Shown here: piece after piece, positions 8,278 to 17,170 of the stretch | Position numbering within the stretch: position 1 is the stretch's first letter | How the letters are laid out: the number at the start of each line of letters is the position of its first letter | DNA from: Bradyrhizobium sp. SZCCT0153 | GTDB taxonomy: Bacteria > Pseudomonadota > Alphaproteobacteria > Rhizobiales > Xanthobacteraceae | Direction of reading: 5' to 3' | Length of the DNA: 64,000 nt | Assembly: GCF_018129995.1 (NCBI RefSeq) | Contig: NZ_JAFCKS010000001.1 | Coordinates: forward strand, 841,001-905,000 | The notes under the pieces: generated by a model | Databases searched by the model: none | Seen by the model: only the letters and a program-made list of their open reading frames with translations | Told to the model about the DNA's origin: nothing | Translations under genes and position numbers: made by a program

Positions 8278-9432
8278 GTGAACGACATGCAATGGGCCCC
8301 CATCGGTTCCGAACCCTTACCCCCGCCGCTGCCGCCCACGCGGGTCGACTTCACCGGTGACCGCTCCGCGTTCCGCAAAATGGTCACCAAGGGTGCCATG
8401 CTGGAGCTGGTCACGTTCGGCTTCTACCGGTTCTGGCTCGTCACCGACATCCGTCGTCATTTGTGGACGGACACGTCGATCGACGGCGACGCCGCCGAAT
8501 ATACCGGCCGCGGCAAGGAGCTGTTGATCGGCTTCCTGTTCGCGCTGGCAATCCTGGTGCCGATCTATCTCGCCTATTTCCTCGTCGGTATCGAGTTCGA
8601 GCGGTGGCAGGGCTTTGCCTCGACGCCGCTGTTCATCAGCTTCTACGCCTTCGGTCAGTTCGCGATCTTTCGCGCGCGGCGCTATCGGCTGACGCGCACG
8701 GTCTGGCGCGGCGTGCGGTTCTGGATGGACGGCTCCGGCTGGGCCTATTCGTTCCGTGCCATGCTGTGGGGCCTGCTGGTGTTCCTGACGCTCGGCCTGG
8801 CGCTGCCCTGGCGCGAGGCCTCGCTCGAACGCTACAAGATGCGGCACACCCATTACGGCGATTTGCGCGGCGATTTCGCCGCCGACGGCTGGACCTTCTT
8901 CAAGCGCGGCTGGTGGCTGTGGCTGCTCAGCCCGATCGCAATTGTGATCTTCCCGCTCGCCCCGTTCTTTTATGCCGAGTTCAAGGCGCGCGAATGGCGC
9001 TGGTGGCTCGACGGCATCCGCATCGGCGGCGTCAGCCTGTCCTCGAAGTTGCCGCACGATGCCTTCTACGGCCTGTACTGGAAAGTGATCGGCTGGTGGA
9101 CGCTGCTCTCGGCCATTTTCGGCGCCTATCTCGGCGGCGCGACCATGCTCGTCGTCACGCTCAGCGGCGTTCCGGCCGAGCAGGCCTTCGGGCCCGACAA
9201 TGCCGCCAAGAGCATCCCGATGCTGGTGATGATGGTGATCGGCTACTTCGCGCTGGCCCTTGCCCTCAACATCGTCATGCGGGTCTATCTCCAGCGCGAT
9301 CTCTGGGCCAAGGTGCTGGAGACCGTCGAGGTGCACAACATCGGCGCTGCGGCGGACGTGCGTGGCAGCGGTGAACTCGCCAGCGCGCTCGGCGAAGGCT
9401 TTGCCGATGGGCTCGATGTCGCGGGATTCTGA
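8278..9432 (+). CDS. DUF898 (YjgN-like) integral membrane protein
   Basis: A 384-residue multi-spanning membrane protein. The GTG at 8278 is chosen because a GAGG lies upstream and the residues before it look non-coding; an upstream ATG at 8212 is possible. After a Pro-rich N-terminus come family-typical stretches 'TFGFYRFWLVTDIRRHLW' and 'FGQFAIFRARRYRLTRT', and a second similar unit ('LTLGLALPWREASLERYKMRHTHYGD'), suggesting an internal duplication. Function of DUF898 is not established. It sits 3 bases from a membrane-anchored M48 protease, a pairing that suggests joint action at the inner membrane. Confidence 0.82.
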   Translation: MNDMQWAPIGSEPLPPPLPPTRVDFTGDRSAFRKMVTKGAMLELVTFGFYRFWLVTDIRRHLWTDTSIDGDAAEYTGRGKELLIGFLFALAILVPIYLAYFLVGIEFERWQGFASTPLFISFYAFGQFAIFRARRYRLTRTVWRGVRFWMDGSGWAYSFRAMLWGLLVFLTLGLALPWREASLERYKMRHTHYGDLRGDFAADGWTFFKRGWWLWLLSPIAIVIFPLAPFFYAEFKAREWRWWLDGIRIGGVSLSSKLPHDAFYGLYWKVIGWWTLLSAIFGAYLGGATMLVVTLSGVPAEQAFGPDNAAKSIPMLVMMVIGYFALALALNIVMRVYLQRDLWAKVLETVEVHNIGAAADVRGSGELASALGEGFADGLDVAGF

Positions 9433-9435
9433 GCT

Positions 9436-10545
9436 GTGAGTGAGGTGTCCACCGAGATCCCGGCGCAGTCCGCAAGGCCGACGATCTTCTTCGACGGCGT
9501 GTCGAGCCGCAGGCGGCAGGTGACGCTGGCGCTCGGTCAAGCGCTCGAGATTGCCGAGGAGGGCGGGGCGCCCGTGAGCTGGGCCTATGCTGACATTCGC
9601 CGCGCCGACAGTCCGGCCGGAATCTTGCGTCTTGCCTGCACGTCCGCGCCGTCCCTGGCGCGCCTCGAAATCCGCGATGCCGCGCTGGCCGCCGACGTCA
9701 CCGTCCGCTGCATGCATCTCGACGAGCACCAGACCTCGCGTCGTGGCGTGGTAAAAATCGTCGGCTGGTCGGTGGCGGCCGCCGGTTCCATCGTCTGTGT
9801 CGTGCTGTTCGGCGTGCCGCTCGCCGCCGACCGTCTCGCGCCGCTGGTGCCGAAACCGATCGAGCGGCGCATCGGCGATGCGTCGGAAGTCCAGGTGAAG
9901 ACCATCTTCGGGCGCAACGTATGCGAAGACCCCTCAGGCAAGGCCGCCTTCGTCAAGCTCGTCAACCGCCTGCGCGATGCCGCCGGTCTCGACGACGATT
10001 CCGTGACGGCGGGCGTGCTGCCGACTTCCGTGCCGAACGCGTTCGCGCTGCCCGGCGGCAAGGTCTACGTGCTGAGGGGCCTGCTCGACAAGGCGGAGAA
10101 CCCCGACGAGATCGCCGGCATCCTCGCCCACGAGCTCGGCCATCTCAAGCATTACGACAACATGCGCGGCCTGATCTACAACGGCGGCACCTCGTTCCTG
10201 ATCGGCCTGCTGTTCGGCGACGTCACCGGTTCGAGCGCCGTGATCTTCGCCTCGCGCAGCGTGGTCGAAGCCTCCTATTCGCGCGAGGCGGAAGCCGCTG
10301 CCGACACGTTCGCGATCGAGATCATGCACAAGCTCGGGCGCTCACCGAAGCCGGCGGCCGAGCTGATGTTCCGCATCACCGGCAAGGAAGGCGGCGGCCT
10401 CACCTCGATCCTGGCGAGCCATCCGCTGACCGAGGACCGCCTCGCACGCATGACCAGGGAGGATCGCCCTCCAAGCGGCCCGCCGCTGCTGACGGATAAG
10501 GAGTGGCAGGCGCTGAAGGGGATTTGCGGCAGCGGGAAGATCTGA
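9436..10545 (+). CDS. M48-family zinc metallopeptidase, membrane-anchored
   Basis: A 369-residue protease starting at GTG, 3 bases after the DUF898 stop. The zinc motif HELGH is at residues 232-236 inside 'ILAHELGHLKHYDN', and the third ligand Glu is probably in 'SYSREAEAAAD'. An N-terminal domain of about 100 residues precedes one transmembrane segment (about 107-130), so the catalytic domain is likely periplasmic. M48 members degrade misfolded envelope proteins. The close spacing indicates an operon with the DUF898 gene. Confidence 0.88.
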   Translation: MSEVSTEIPAQSARPTIFFDGVSSRRRQVTLALGQALEIAEEGGAPVSWAYADIRRADSPAGILRLACTSAPSLARLEIRDAALAADVTVRCMHLDEHQTSRRGVVKIVGWSVAAAGSIVCVVLFGVPLAADRLAPLVPKPIERRIGDASEVQVKTIFGRNVCEDPSGKAAFVKLVNRLRDAAGLDDDSVTAGVLPTSVPNAFALPGGKVYVLRGLLDKAENPDEIAGILAHELGHLKHYDNMRGLIYNGGTSFLIGLLFGDVTGSSAVIFASRSVVEASYSREAEAAADTFAIEIMHKLGRSPKPAAELMFRITGKEGGGLTSILASHPLTEDRLARMTREDRPPSGPPLLTDKEWQALKGICGSGKI

Positions 10546-10554
10546 GCTTCAGCG

Positions 10555-11184
10555 TTACCGCGTCCCGTAAGCGCGGTCGCCGGCATCACCGAGGCCGGGG
10601 ATAATAAAACCATTCTCGTCGAGGCCTTCATCCACCGCCGCCGTCCAGATCGGCACGTCCGGATGCAAACCGCGCAGCCGTTCGAGCCCTTCCGGCGCTG
10701 CGATCAGGCAGGCCAGCCGAATGTCCTTGGCGCCGCGCTCCTTCAGCCGGTCGATCGCGGCCACCGCCGTGTTGGCGGTCGCAACCACCGGCGTCACCAC
10801 GATCGCCAGCCGCTCGCTGAGATCGGACGGCGATTTGAAGAAATACTCGACCGCCGCAAAACTGTGCGGCTCGCGATAGAGCCCGATATGCGCGACGCGC
10901 GCGGTCGGCACCAGATCCATCATGCCGTCGACGAAAGTTGTGCCGGCGCGCAGCATCGGCACGAACACGAGCTTCTTGCCGGCGATCTTGGCCGAGTGCA
11001 TCGTCGCCAGCGGCGTCTCGATGACGGTATCGGCGAGCGGCAAATCGCGCGTCACCTCGTAGCACAAGAGCATGCCGATCTCCTTGATCAGCTCGCGGAA
11101 CGACTTTGTCGAGATGGATTTGTCCCGCACCAGCGTCAGCTTGTGCTGCACCAGCGGATGATCGACGATCGTGACGCCTTCCAT
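10555..11184 (-). CDS. upp: Uracil phosphoribosyltransferase-like protein of the URC cluster
   Basis: 209 residues, the usual UPRT length, with clear family signatures: '[21 protein letters not shown]', '[16 protein letters not shown]', '[10 protein letters not shown]' and the uracil-binding tail '[17 protein letters not shown]'. The PRPP-contacting parts are diverged: RAGTT (79-83) where E. coli has RAGLG, and TPVVATANT (131-139) where the canonical loop is DPMLATGGS. UPRT makes UMP from uracil and PRPP. Here it follows DUF1688 and GTP-cyclohydrolase-II-like genes on the same strand, the linkage described for URC uracil catabolism, so it probably serves degradation rather than ordinary salvage. 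A family B repeat separates it from the DUF1688 gene. Confidence 0.85.
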   Translation of the reverse strand: MEGVTIVDHPLVQHKLTLVRDKSISTKSFRELIKEIGMLLCYEVTRDLPLADTVIETPLATMHSAKIAGKKLVFVPMLRAGTTFVDGMMDLVPTARVAHIGLYREPHSFAAVEYFFKSPSDLSERLAIVVTPVVATANTAVAAIDRLKERGAKDIRLACLIAAPEGLERLRGLHPDVPIWTAAVDEGLDENGFIIPGLGDAGDRAYGTR

Positions 11185-11202
11185 GATCGGATGCCTTTCT
11201 TC

Positions 11203-11330
11203 CTTCTCCCCTTGTGGGAGAAGATGGCGCGAAGCGCCGGATGAGGGGTACCTTCCGCGAGCTTCAGTGAGAGAGACTCCCGCGGAAGCAACCCCCGCTA
11301 CGCGAGGCACCCTCTCCCACAAGGAGAGGG
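11203..11330. repeat. Intergenic repeat, family B copy 2
   Basis: Starts with a CTTCTCCCCTTGTGGGAGAAG hairpin, passes through GCGCGAAGCGCCGGATGAGGGG, and ends with CCCTCTCCCACAAGGAGAGGG. It abuts the stop codon of the DUF1688 gene and lies between it and the UPRT gene, where RNA hairpins could uncouple expression of the last gene. Confidence 0.85.
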
Positions 11331-12569
11331 TCAGAAAACCGTGCCGTCGCTGATCACCTTGAGCGGCGGCGCGCCATCGGGACGACGCGAAAAGGCAATG
11401 GCGCGGCCTGCGGCCCAGGTGCCGCCTTCCAGAATGCTGGCGAGCGGCAGGGACTCGGGCGTGCGACCGAGCTTTGCGCGGACGCGCTCCGCCAAACGGT
11501 CCAGCAACGCCACGGTCAGCGCGCGCCATTCCACGACGAGGAGGGAATCCACCGCATGCGCCCGCTCGGCGTCATTGGGATCGCGCAGGCGCAGCACCTC
11601 GTGGTCGACGAACAGGCCGCCATTGCGGTATTCGGCAAGCCCGGTCAGGCCGTCGATGTCGGTGACCTCGAGCCCGGCGCGCTGCAGCGGTTCGATCAAC
11701 GAATAGCTCAGCCATTGCGACAGCTTGTGCAGGGGCACGAGGCCCGCCGTTGCGTCGTTGGCCTTGATCGCCGGATGGCGCCAGCAATCGCCGAGCGGAA
11801 TTCCTGCAAGTTCGAGGCGCGACGGCCAGATCGGCCCAAGCTGGTTCAGCACCGCCGACAGGATCGCGGGCGCGGCGATGGCGCCGCCCACTGCCTGTGC
11901 CGCGATGTGATCGAACAGGCCGCCCGGCCGCGGCGTATCGCGCAGGCCGAAAACATCGGCACGTTCGGATACGAGCCGGCCCAGACGCCGCAACAGATCG
12001 GTGCGTCCTTCGAGGCCGAGCAGCGGATTGGCATCGCTCACCTGAAAAGCGGAGGTGAGCGCGGCGAGGGGCAGCTTTGCGAGCAAATCCGCGTCGGCCC
12101 TGAACGGTGCGCGCGCATCGCCGGAAAACAGTCCGCTCGCGAACATGTCGAGGCTGGCGATCGCAAGTCCCTCGGATCGGCCGATATCTTGCCCCGTCAC
12201 GGCGTCACGGTATCGCCACGCCGCTCCCGCGCCGGCATCGAGCAGCACGCTGACGATGGCAAGGTCGAACTCGGCGCGCGCGCGCGCCGCGCGATCCGGC
12301 CACGACGTGGCGTCGGCGAGCCGCGCCCAGCGGTCGACGCCGCCGAGCACGAAGTGGCGCCAGCGCGCATGGAAGGGAATATCGAGCGTCGGATAGGCCT
12401 TGCGCGTGACCGCGAGCACGGCCTCCGCAACGCCGTCCATGCGGTCGAGATCGATGGTGAAATGCGTGAGCCCGCCGTTCAGGCCGATCTCGAGCATCTC
12501 TCCGGCCCGCGTGCGCACTGCTTCTGCGCTGAGCAGCGAGCGGGCCTGCAGTTCCAAAGCGTCCGCCAT
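11331..12569 (-). CDS. DUF1688 family protein, URC4/Urg3-like
   Basis: A 412-residue protein of the DUF1688 family. Recognisable stretches are '[17 protein letters not shown]', '[20 protein letters not shown]', '[21 protein letters not shown]' and '[23 protein letters not shown]'. The biochemical role of the family was not established to my knowledge, but the yeast homologue URC4 is needed to grow on uracil as nitrogen source. The start lies 7 bases after the stop of the GTP-cyclohydrolase-like gene, so the two are almost surely one transcript. No signal peptide or membrane segment is visible; it should be cytoplasmic. Confidence 0.88.
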   Translation of the reverse strand: MADALELQARSLLSAEAVRTRAGEMLEIGLNGGLTHFTIDLDRMDGVAEAVLAVTRKAYPTLDIPFHARWRHFVLGGVDRWARLADATSWPDRAARARAEFDLAIVSVLLDAGAGAAWRYRDAVTGQDIGRSEGLAIASLDMFASGLFSGDARAPFRADADLLAKLPLAALTSAFQVSDANPLLGLEGRTDLLRRLGRLVSERADVFGLRDTPRPGGLFDHIAAQAVGGAIAAPAILSAVLNQLGPIWPSRLELAGIPLGDCWRHPAIKANDATAGLVPLHKLSQWLSYSLIEPLQRAGLEVTDIDGLTGLAEYRNGGLFVDHEVLRLRDPNDAERAHAVDSLLVVEWRALTVALLDRLAERVRAKLGRTPESLPLASILEGGTWAAGRAIAFSRRPDGAPPLKVISDGTVF

Positions 12570-12576
12570 CACGCGA

Positions 12577-13833
12577 TCAATATTTTTCCAGCGACCGTCC
12601 GACCACGCCGTTGACGTCCTTCTCCGGCGCGATGTCGGTCGAGTAGTAGCCGGCGGCCTTCTTCGCTGCGATCTCGACATAGGCGTCGGCCGGGATCAGC
12701 TCCGGCGGGATCGGTACGCGCTCGACGATGTCGATGCCCTGCGAGGTCAGCGCGTCGTGCTTCATGTCGCTCATGGACAGGAAGCGGTCGATGCGCTTCA
12801 GGCCGAGCCAGTGGATGGTATCCGGCATCAATTGCTGGAAGCGTGCGTCCTGGACGCCGGCGACGCATTCGGTGCGCTCGAAATAGGCGGCGGCCGCATC
12901 GCCATCCTCCTGGCGCTTGCGGGCGTTGTAGACCAGGAATTTCGTGACCTCGCCGAGCGCGCGGCCTTCCTTGCGGTTGTAGATCACGAGCCCGAGCCCG
13001 CCCTCCTGCGCGCCGCGCGCGGATTCCTCGATGCCGTGGATGAGGTAGGGGCGGCAGGTGCAGATGTCGGAGCCGAACACGTCGGAGCCGTTGCACTCGT
13101 CATGCACGCGGCAGGTGATCTTGGTGCGATGGTCCGGCAGTTTGGTCACATCGCCGAACATGTAGATCGTGGTGCCGCCGATCGGCGGCAGGAACACCTT
13201 CATGTCCGGCCGGGTCACCAGCTCGGGGAACATGCCGGCGGTCTGCTCGAACAGCGTGCGCCGCAGCTCGGTCTCGTTGGTCGCGAAGCGCTCGGCAAGG
13301 CCGGGCAAATACCAGACCGGATCGATCGCGATCTTCACCACCGACACGCTGCCATTGGCATGCACGACTTCGCCGTCGGCGCGCAGCCGTTTTGCGGCCA
13401 GCGCCTCGCGGATCTCCGGCAGGTCGAGCCGCGCGCGCGTTACCGCGATGCTCGGCCGGATGTCGGAGCCCTCGGCGATCTCCTTGCCGAAATTCTCGGC
13501 GACCAGATGACCCCAGGGATCGAGCGCGACGATCTTTGCGGGATCGCGCCATTGCTCGAACGGTCCGATGGTCGCCGCGGGGAACGTGTTGGTGAGGTCG
13601 GGGCGCCGGATCGGATCGAGCGCGCCGGCGGAGACGGCGAGCGCCCGGTACATCGCATAGGAGCCGCCATGGCTGCCGATCACGTTGCGATCCCCAGCGC
13701 GCGACACCGTGCCGATGATCGGCCCGCGGGCGCGCGCGTCGGCGGCGCCCCAGTGGATCGGAAAGGCGGCCTTCCGGCCCGGCTCCGGATGGGAGGTCAG
13801 GCGGATGTGGTCGGTACGGTTCGCGCGGCTCAT
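12577..13833 (-). CDS. GTP cyclohydrolase II-like protein, URC1/Urg1-like
   Basis: A 418-residue protein. The C-terminal two-thirds is GTP-cyclohydrolase-II-like: zinc cysteines C247, C258, C260 in 'DECNGSDVFGSDICTC' and the catalytic-loop segment 'YNRKEGRALGEVTKF' (285-299), where true RibA has EGRGIGL. A large N-terminal region (1-200, with 'AGDRNVIGSHGGSYAMYRALAV') is absent from RibA and typical of URC1-type proteins. In yeast URC1 is required for uracil catabolism and is thought to open the pyrimidine ring at nucleotide level. First gene of the URC cluster, preceded by a promoter and a terminator-bearing leader. The frame extends upstream into this leader; the Met at 13833 fits the homologues. 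Confidence 0.87.
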   Translation of the reverse strand: MSRANRTDHIRLTSHPEPGRKAAFPIHWGAADARARGPIIGTVSRAGDRNVIGSHGGSYAMYRALAVSAGALDPIRRPDLTNTFPAATIGPFEQWRDPAKIVALDPWGHLVAENFGKEIAEGSDIRPSIAVTRARLDLPEIREALAAKRLRADGEVVHANGSVSVVKIAIDPVWYLPGLAERFATNETELRRTLFEQTAGMFPELVTRPDMKVFLPPIGGTTIYMFGDVTKLPDHRTKITCRVHDECNGSDVFGSDICTCRPYLIHGIEESARGAQEGGLGLVIYNRKEGRALGEVTKFLVYNARKRQEDGDAAAAYFERTECVAGVQDARFQQLMPDTIHWLGLKRIDRFLSMSDMKHDALTSQGIDIVERVPIPPELIPADAYVEIAAKKAAGYYSTDIAPEKDVNGVVGRSLEKY

Positions 13834-13845
13834 GTCCAGGCTCCC

Positions 13846-13881
13846 AAAAAGCCAACGGCCCGCCGCTCGGACGGGCCTGGC
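13846..13881 (-). terminator. Intrinsic terminator in the leader of the URC cluster (candidate attenuator)
   Basis: On the minus strand: a G+C-rich hairpin with inner stem GGCCCG/CGGGCC (13857-13862 with 13872-13877) extended by GCCA/TGGC pairing, followed at once by five T residues (13846-13850). It ends 12 bases before the URC1-like start codon. No gene lies upstream on this strand, so it cannot be the end of another operon and most simply acts as an attenuator. Confidence 0.75.
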
Positions 13882-13885
13882 TCTG

Positions 13886-13913
13886 TTGCGCTGCCGGAAC
13901 GCCGGCGACGCAA
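13886..13913 (-). promoter_or_regulatory. Upstream leader hairpin of the URC cluster
   Basis: Hairpin TTGCG..CGCAA closing an inner GCCGG/CCGGC stem, directly upstream of the leader terminator. It could be the sensing or anti-terminating element of an attenuator; what it senses is unknown. Confidence 0.55.
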
Positions 13914-13927
13914 GCTCAATCCAACAT

Positions 13928-13955
13928 ATTGTAGCGGCCAGCCACGACAGACAAG
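13928..13955 (-). promoter_or_regulatory. Candidate sigma-70 promoter of the URC cluster
   Basis: Minus strand: CTTGTC (-35-like, 13950-13955), 16-base spacer, TACAAT (-10-like, 13928-13933). It predicts a start near 13920 and a leader of about 87 bases holding both hairpins. Confidence 0.55.
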
Positions 13956-14213
13956 TTAATCGTGCTGTGCGGGGCAGGGCCGTTCGCCGCCAAATTCCCG
14001 TCATCAGCGCGCCGGCGGGGCTCTTCCGTGCGCCGCAACCTCACGCCGGCGAGCCTTGCCCGCGCGCCGTCGCGATTAGTGTAAGATACTGAAATAATTG
14101 TTATTTTTGTATTTTCAAGGGGCGGTGCCTGGTCTGCGCGGCGGCCGTCGAGTTTCTGGACAAAACATGTCATCAGTCCAGTCGCACAGAACGCCCTTGC
14201 CCTGGAGACCGCC
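13956..14213. other. Upstream region of threonine-synthase-like gene, no gene seen
   Basis: Together with the URC leader this forms a 380-base divergent gap. An A/T-rich stretch at about 14090-14118 stands out from the G+C-rich surroundings and is the likely promoter region of the plus-strand gene at 14214. No open frame with coding character was found. Confidence 0.5.
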
Positions 14214-15341
14214 ATGCCCGCCGCCAGCTATATCGATCCCCGCAACGGACAGCTTTATCCGCTGGACCAGCCGCGCTGGTGCTCTGACCAGCGTACGCCG
14301 CTGCTGGTGACGCCGGGGGCTGGGCTGTCGCGCGAGGACATCGAGCCCCGCACGCGTTCACTCTGGCGCTACCGGGCAGCGCTGCCGGTCGCGATCGCGC
14401 AGCCGATCACGCTCGGCGAAGGCTGCACGCCGCTGGTTCAGCAGAACTGGGGCGAGCTGCGACCGTTCTTCAAGCTCGAATGGTTCAATCCGACCGGCAG
14501 CTTCAAGGACCGCGGCTCGGCGGTGATGCTGTCCTTCCTGCGGCAGATCGGCGTCGACGCCATCCTTGAAGACTCTTCCGGCAATGGCGGCTCGTCGATG
14601 GCCGGGCTAGGTGCCGCCGGGGGCATGCGCGTGAAAATCCTTGCACCGGCGTCGACCTCGCCGGCGAAGATTGCGCAGGTGCGTGCCTATGGCGCCGCGG
14701 TGCAGCTCGTCGAGGGCCCGCGCGAGGAGTCTGAGGCCGAGGCCATCCGCCAGTCGAGCCAGACTTTTTACGCCAGCCACAACTGGCAGCCGTTCTTCCT
14801 CGAAGGCACCAAGTCGCTCGCCTACGAGATCTGGGAAGACCTCGGTTTTCGCGCGCCCGACAATGTCATCGTCCCCGTCGGCGCCGGCAGCAGCCTGCTC
14901 GGCTGCGCCTTCGGCTTCCGCGAGCTGCTCAAGGCCGGCCAGATCGCAAGGCTGCCGCGCCTGTTCGCGGCGCAGCCGCAAAACTGCTCGCCGATCGACG
15001 CGAGCTTTCGGGCCGGCGTCGATACGCCTGTCGCGCGCGAGGTGAGCAAGACCATTGCCGAAGGCACCGCGATCAAGCATCCGCTGCGCCTGCGCGAGAT
15101 CATCGGCGCCTTGCGCGAGAGCGGCGGCGGCACCGTCGCGCTCACCGAGGACGAGATCGTCGCCGCCCTGCGGCGTCTTGCCCGCCAAGGCCTGTTTGCC
15201 GAACCGACCAGCGCCAGCGCGGCCGCGGCGCTGGAAAAACTCTCCGCCAACGGTGCCATCAAGGCGAACGAGACCACGGTCGCAGTCCTGACCGGCACCG
15301 GCCTCAAGGCGGCAACCACCGTCGCCGATCTCGTTCAATAG
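14214..15341 (+). CDS. Threonine synthase-like PLP-dependent enzyme
   Basis: A 375-residue fold-type II PLP enzyme. The PLP lysine is K98 in 'FNPTGSFKDRG'; 'EDSSGNGGSSMAGLGAAGG' and 'VPVGAGSSLLG' form the phosphate and cofactor contacts, and 'EPTSASAAAALEKL' is near the C-terminus. The pattern fits threonine synthase (O-phosphohomoserine to threonine) and its paralogues. A GGAG lies 9 bases before the ATG. It is not beside other threonine genes, so it may be a paralogue with another substrate rather than the housekeeping ThrC. Confidence 0.8.
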   Translation: MPAASYIDPRNGQLYPLDQPRWCSDQRTPLLVTPGAGLSREDIEPRTRSLWRYRAALPVAIAQPITLGEGCTPLVQQNWGELRPFFKLEWFNPTGSFKDRGSAVMLSFLRQIGVDAILEDSSGNGGSSMAGLGAAGGMRVKILAPASTSPAKIAQVRAYGAAVQLVEGPREESEAEAIRQSSQTFYASHNWQPFFLEGTKSLAYEIWEDLGFRAPDNVIVPVGAGSSLLGCAFGFRELLKAGQIARLPRLFAAQPQNCSPIDASFRAGVDTPVAREVSKTIAEGTAIKHPLRLREIIGALRESGGGTVALTEDEIVAALRRLARQGLFAEPTSASAAAALEKLSANGAIKANETTVAVLTGTGLKAATTVADLVQ

Positions 15342-15440
15342 GCCGGCGCGACCGCCCTTGGACGGCCCTTGCGCGTGCGTTGAACCTTCGGCGACCCTTG
15401 CGAGCCTCATGAAGATCGACCTCGAGCAAAGGAGAGTTCC

Positions 15441-16247
15441 GTGACCGAGCAGGATCCGTTTGCAGGTTTCAAGGCAGTCCAGAAGGAGGCCTGGTCGCTG
15501 TTTACGCCGATGGAGGTGTTCACGACGCCGAGTGCCGCCAAGCTCGTTGGTTTTGCCGGCGTTGCCGCCGGCCAAAGGCTGCTCGATGTCGGATGCGGCA
15601 CCGGTGTCGTCGCGATCACGGCGGCGCGCCGCGGCGCAAAAGTCAGGGGTCTCGATCTGTCGCCGGTCTTGATCGAGCGCGCCCGCGAGCACGCGCAATT
15701 GGCGAAGCTCGATGTCGACTTCGCCGACGGCGACGCCGAGAGCCTGCCTTACGGGGACAATGAGTTCGATGTGGTGCTGAGCCAGTTCGGCCACATGTTC
15801 GCGCCGCGCCCCGACGTCACCATTGCCGAGATGCTGCGCGTGCTGAAGCCGGGCGGCACCATCGCCTTCTCCACTTGGCCGCCGCATCTCTACGTCGGAC
15901 GGATGTTCGCGCTGATCGGCCGCCATTTGCCGCCGCCCGAGGGCGTTGCATCGCCGGTGCTGTGGGGCGATCCGAAGATCGTCACCGAGCGCCTCGCGGG
16001 CAAGGTGGCGGATCTCCGCTTCGAGATGGACATGATGACGCCGTCCGCACTCAGTCCGCAGCATTTTCGCCGCACCATGGAAACGACCATCGGACCTTTG
16101 ATCAAGCTGATCGGCCAGTACAAGGACGAGCCGGACAAGCTCAAGAGCTTCCGCGCCGGGTTCGAGGCGCTGATCTCGGAATATTTCGACGCCGGCAACA
16201 ACGTCATGCGCCAGCAGTTCCTGATGACGAAGGCGACGAAGGTGTGA
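15441..16247 (+). CDS. Class I SAM-dependent methyltransferase
   Basis: A 268-residue methyltransferase beginning at GTG after an AAAGGAGAG ribosome-binding site. The SAM motif I is 'LLDVGCGTGVVAITAARRG' (about 47-65), followed by 'GLDLSP', 'ESLPYGDNEFDVVLSQFGHMFAP' and 'LRVLKPGGTIAFSTW'. This is the UbiE/COQ5-like fold (methyltransferase 11 type). The substrate cannot be told. It follows the threonine-synthase-like gene by 99 bases with no clear functional link. Confidence 0.85.
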   Translation: MTEQDPFAGFKAVQKEAWSLFTPMEVFTTPSAAKLVGFAGVAAGQRLLDVGCGTGVVAITAARRGAKVRGLDLSPVLIERAREHAQLAKLDVDFADGDAESLPYGDNEFDVVLSQFGHMFAPRPDVTIAEMLRVLKPGGTIAFSTWPPHLYVGRMFALIGRHLPPPEGVASPVLWGDPKIVTERLAGKVADLRFEMDMMTPSALSPQHFRRTMETTIGPLIKLIGQYKDEPDKLKSFRAGFEALISEYFDAGNNVMRQQFLMTKATKV

Positions 16248-16271
16248 GGCCCCCAGGGGAGGGGCAGAGCC

Positions 16272-17090
16272 TCACTCCTTCAGGTCGTTCACGCGCTTCA
16301 CCCAGATGCGCACATCGGTGAGCACGCCGGGCAGCGCCGCCTTGACCTCGGCCACGGTCATGCCGGCCTTGATGCGGGGATCGTAGAGCAGATTGAGGAT
16401 GTATTGGTCGTAGACGTCGAAATAGCCCATCGAGACGTTGTCGTTGAACATCGTCCACGGCACGCTCGCGGTGTCGTTGATCGGCCCAAGCGATTGCAGC
16501 AGCTCCTCATAGGCGCAGTCGAGGAAGGTGAAATCGCCGTTGTCGACGGTGAGGATGACGTCGGAATGCTCGATCTCGAAATGCTCGTTCTTGCGAAAGC
16601 CGGACAGGCATTGCGGATCGAGCGAGGTGCGGATCTCGCGGGCCTTCTCCGCGCCGTAGAAACTCGAGATGGTGCGGAACAGATCGCGGTCGCGCACGAG
16701 CTTCACGCGCACGTTCGCCGCCTCGCTGGAGTCGGTCATGGCGATGTCGAGATGCTGCACGCGGGTGCCGATGTCGGCCACGACTTTGGCGAGCTGGGTC
16801 TTGCGGTCGGCGCGGTCGCTCTCGGCGAACACGCGCACCGGCCCGTCGAACTTGCGGATGCGGTCGACGCGGCCGGCGAGATGATACTCGGCGCCGAACG
16901 CCGTTTTCAGGAAGCCTTCGACGATCTCGCCGTCGGTAAAATTCTTCTTCTCGGCGCGCTGGCGCGAGGCGATCGCGGGCAATTCGCCCGCGACGGCGAT
17001 GGTGGTGTCAGGGGCGAACCCGAAGGTGGCGAGCGCCAGCAGGGCGATGCGAAAGCCGGACGAAGGCGGGACCAGTGCGCTCATTGCCAT
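16272..17090 (-). CDS. DUF2927 family exported protein
   Basis: About 272 residues with an N-terminal signal-like segment ('FRIALLALATFGFAP..VAGELPA') and a body matching DUF2927 as I recall it: 'FTDGEIVEGFLKTAFGAEYHL', 'IDPQCLSGF'-type region, 'DCAYEELLQSLGPINDTASVPWTMFNDN' and 'DQYILNLLYDPRIKAGM'. The last part resembles a metallopeptidase-like fold without a visible HExxH. Function unknown; likely periplasmic. The next gene on the same strand, upstream, is an L,D-transpeptidase, so a cell-envelope role is plausible. Start chosen to give a normal signal peptide. Confidence 0.75.
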   Translation of the reverse strand: MAMSALVPPSSGFRIALLALATFGFAPDTTIAVAGELPAIASRQRAEKKNFTDGEIVEGFLKTAFGAEYHLAGRVDRIRKFDGPVRVFAESDRADRKTQLAKVVADIGTRVQHLDIAMTDSSEAANVRVKLVRDRDLFRTISSFYGAEKAREIRTSLDPQCLSGFRKNEHFEIEHSDVILTVDNGDFTFLDCAYEELLQSLGPINDTASVPWTMFNDNVSMGYFDVYDQYILNLLYDPRIKAGMTVAEVKAALPGVLTDVRIWVKRVNDLKE

Positions 17091-17170
17091 GCGACGCTGC
17101 CGTATTCGGAAGCGACGCACAAGACCGCATATTCACCCAACCCGTCGGATTGCGGCCGTTCGCTGCCCGG

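Noticed and set aside
12400..13959. 519-residue plus-strand frame
   Set aside because: Shadow of the URC1-like gene; the minus strand carries intact zinc-Cys and catalytic-loop motifs.
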